Origin: Nemertoderma westbladi
Lineage: Eukaryota > Xenacoelomorpha > Nemertodermatida > Nemertodermatidae
Assembly (NCBI GenBank): GCA_032718475.1
Contig: JAUCBJ010001047.1
Coordinates: forward strand, 1-49,517
DNA: 49,517 nt
Direction: 5' to 3'
Below the pieces are notes generated by a model. That model ran no database searches, had not been told where the DNA came from, and worked only from the letters and a program-made list of their open reading frames with translations. This document shows positions 48,101 through 49,517 of this stretch, piece by piece. The number at the start of each line of letters is the position of its first letter. Position 1 is the stretch's first letter. Both the position numbers and the translations under genes were made by a program.

Positions 48101-49517
48101 AAATGGAAAAAACACGAACACATACAGTTTTGCGGTTTCAATTAAAACAAAGAAGGTACTAAATAAAGCATTTCGGGATATACATTATACAACGCACAAA
48201 AAATCAAATTGATCCCGTGAACTTTAGAAACAATATTCATATCCCTAATAAACAATTAGTTCTGGATCAAACTCCATATTATTGAGATTTTCTGCCCTTT
48301 TTTCCTTGTGCAGTATTACTAGTCAGGATTAAAACCATGAAATACTTCCTGATTCTCACTATCCGAGGTTAACTCACATTCCTCAACCTAAACGAAAGTA
48401 ACAATTACATCTGAATCTTGGCCCTCAATCACGGTGTCAATTTTCCTCTTTTCATTTTTCGCAAAAGACATTTTTCGCAAAATTTCAGGCAAAATCGAAA
48501 ATTCCGGCTACAAATTTCAAGCAATATGATAAAGACTTATATATTGATAATAATCCATAATCAGAGTTATAATTTATACATGATATAAAATAGGCAACAA
48601 ATAATACCAGAATATCGGTACCAAAATACAATTAGCTACCTAAAACAGTACAACTATACTACCGGTAAAGGTGCATACACATAACGTATGGGTAGGTGTG
48701 TGGGAGGGGGGGGGGGGGGGTGTGTTTCGGAAGTCAATATATAACTAGCCATAGTATAATTATAATTGTTCGCTAAGATGGCTTGCAGCTTTTGCTGCAG
48801 GAAGGCCCCACTTGTGTTAAACTGATCTAATCTAATCTGACTAAAAGATCGCTCTCCGGAGATTTGGAAACTGTTCCATGTATCCATGGAAACTGTTCCA
48901 TGTATTTTGCAGCTAACTTAAGCTTATCAATAGAAGAATCTTATCAATATGTGAAGCATAGCCACTACCTTCCAGAAATGACTATCTCAAAATGATGCGA
49001 TGACATATTTTCTATAATATACCATCTATAACAGACGATTTTTGTAATATAGGAGGTCAATTACATAGAACATGGAACTGTAGCATTTGATACGTGACTA
49101 ATACCTGGGGTAATAAATGTTTTTTCTATCTCACCACCCATTCCTATACGGTAATTAATTGCAATATCATCAAATGTAGCACCAAATACGTGCAATTCTC
49201 TTAAGGGGGGGGGGGGGGGGGGGGGTGGTGGGGGGGGGGGGGGGGGGGGTACACCATTTTCGGATAACTCTTCGATTTATCAACTCAGCGTTTCAAAATT
49301 GTTTGGTTTTGGCTATTATTGTGACTGACCTCGAGTAATTTCCGTATTAATTCAATTCGTATTATCCGTATTAGGCATAGGCGTACTGGGAAGGAAAAAA
49401 CCGGTTCGGGCAAACTACTCGTACACCCAGGCTTGGCATTATAGGTGCCTAAGATGCTATTCTACATGACAGGTACAGAAAAAAAAAAAAATTTCGCTAT
49501 TTAAATATTACGTTAAT
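48101..49517. other. AT-rich end of window with poly-G runs, no gene
   Basis: Long G runs lie at 48,706-48,720, 49,205-49,225 and 49,230-49,249. A short direct duplication GGAAACTGTTCCATGTAT occurs at 48,866 and 48,888. No coding region is supportable. Confidence 0.55.

Overview
The window is from a metazoan nuclear genome, most likely a marine invertebrate; the sequence does not let me name the phylum. Reasons: spliced genes with GTAAGT/AG introns, many degraded transposons of animal-type families (BEL/Pao, RTE-like LINE, PIF/Harbinger, integrase-core/HECT-like), a Polinton/Maverick-type virus-like gene block, AT-rich spacers, and long poly-G/poly-C runs. No ordinary conserved housekeeping gene is visible. 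Most of the 49.5 kb is mobile DNA.

Left region (1-11.9 kb). A compact, leftward-reading, intron-poor gene block carries a packaging-type ATPase, a small hydrophobic-tailed core-like protein, a 65-aa protein, a chromodomain integrase, two paralogous proteins, and a Gly/Arg-rich basic protein cut by the window edge. This set is typical of integrated Polinton/adintovirus-like elements. No DNA polymerase B or recognisable major capsid gene is inside the window. To its right lies about 2 kb of tandem repeats carrying tRNA T-arm/B-box-like motifs, partly enclosed by inverted repeats. Then come two more leftward genes with clear promoters: one ends at a splice donor, the other is an intact 569-aa protein of unknown function whose promoter has CRE, CCAAT and TATA motifs.

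Middle region (11.9-29.3 kb). This is a graveyard of elements: three copies of one RTE-like LINE family (5'-truncated, internally deleted, and 3' fragment), another LINE-like 3' tail, a broken PIF/Harbinger transposase, and a broken integrase-core transposase facing a broken HECT-domain gene. Between two direct repeats sits a small two-exon gene that appears to encode a secreted, dibasic-cleaved, C-terminally amidated peptide precursor (18,380-19,019).

Right region (29.3-45.7 kb). A nearly intact, very young BEL/Pao LTR retrotransposon lies on the minus strand. It is 16.46 kb long, with 2.19-kb LTRs that are almost identical and a 5-bp target duplication CCTGG. It encodes a large coiled-coil first ORF, then (after one in-frame UAA) a Gag with zinc knuckles, then protease-RT-RNase H, then integrase in another frame, then an extra 220-aa ORF. 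Its sense strand carries three nucleotide-level patterns that the protein sequence does not explain: a strong excess of the splice-donor hexamer GGTAAG, six dispersed 18-bp palindromes falling in all three codon phases, and two hairpins with an invariant loop and covarying stems. These are the best candidates for something undescribed.

The last 3.8 kb (45.7-49.5 kb) shows no supportable gene, only short repeat clusters and poly-G tracts.
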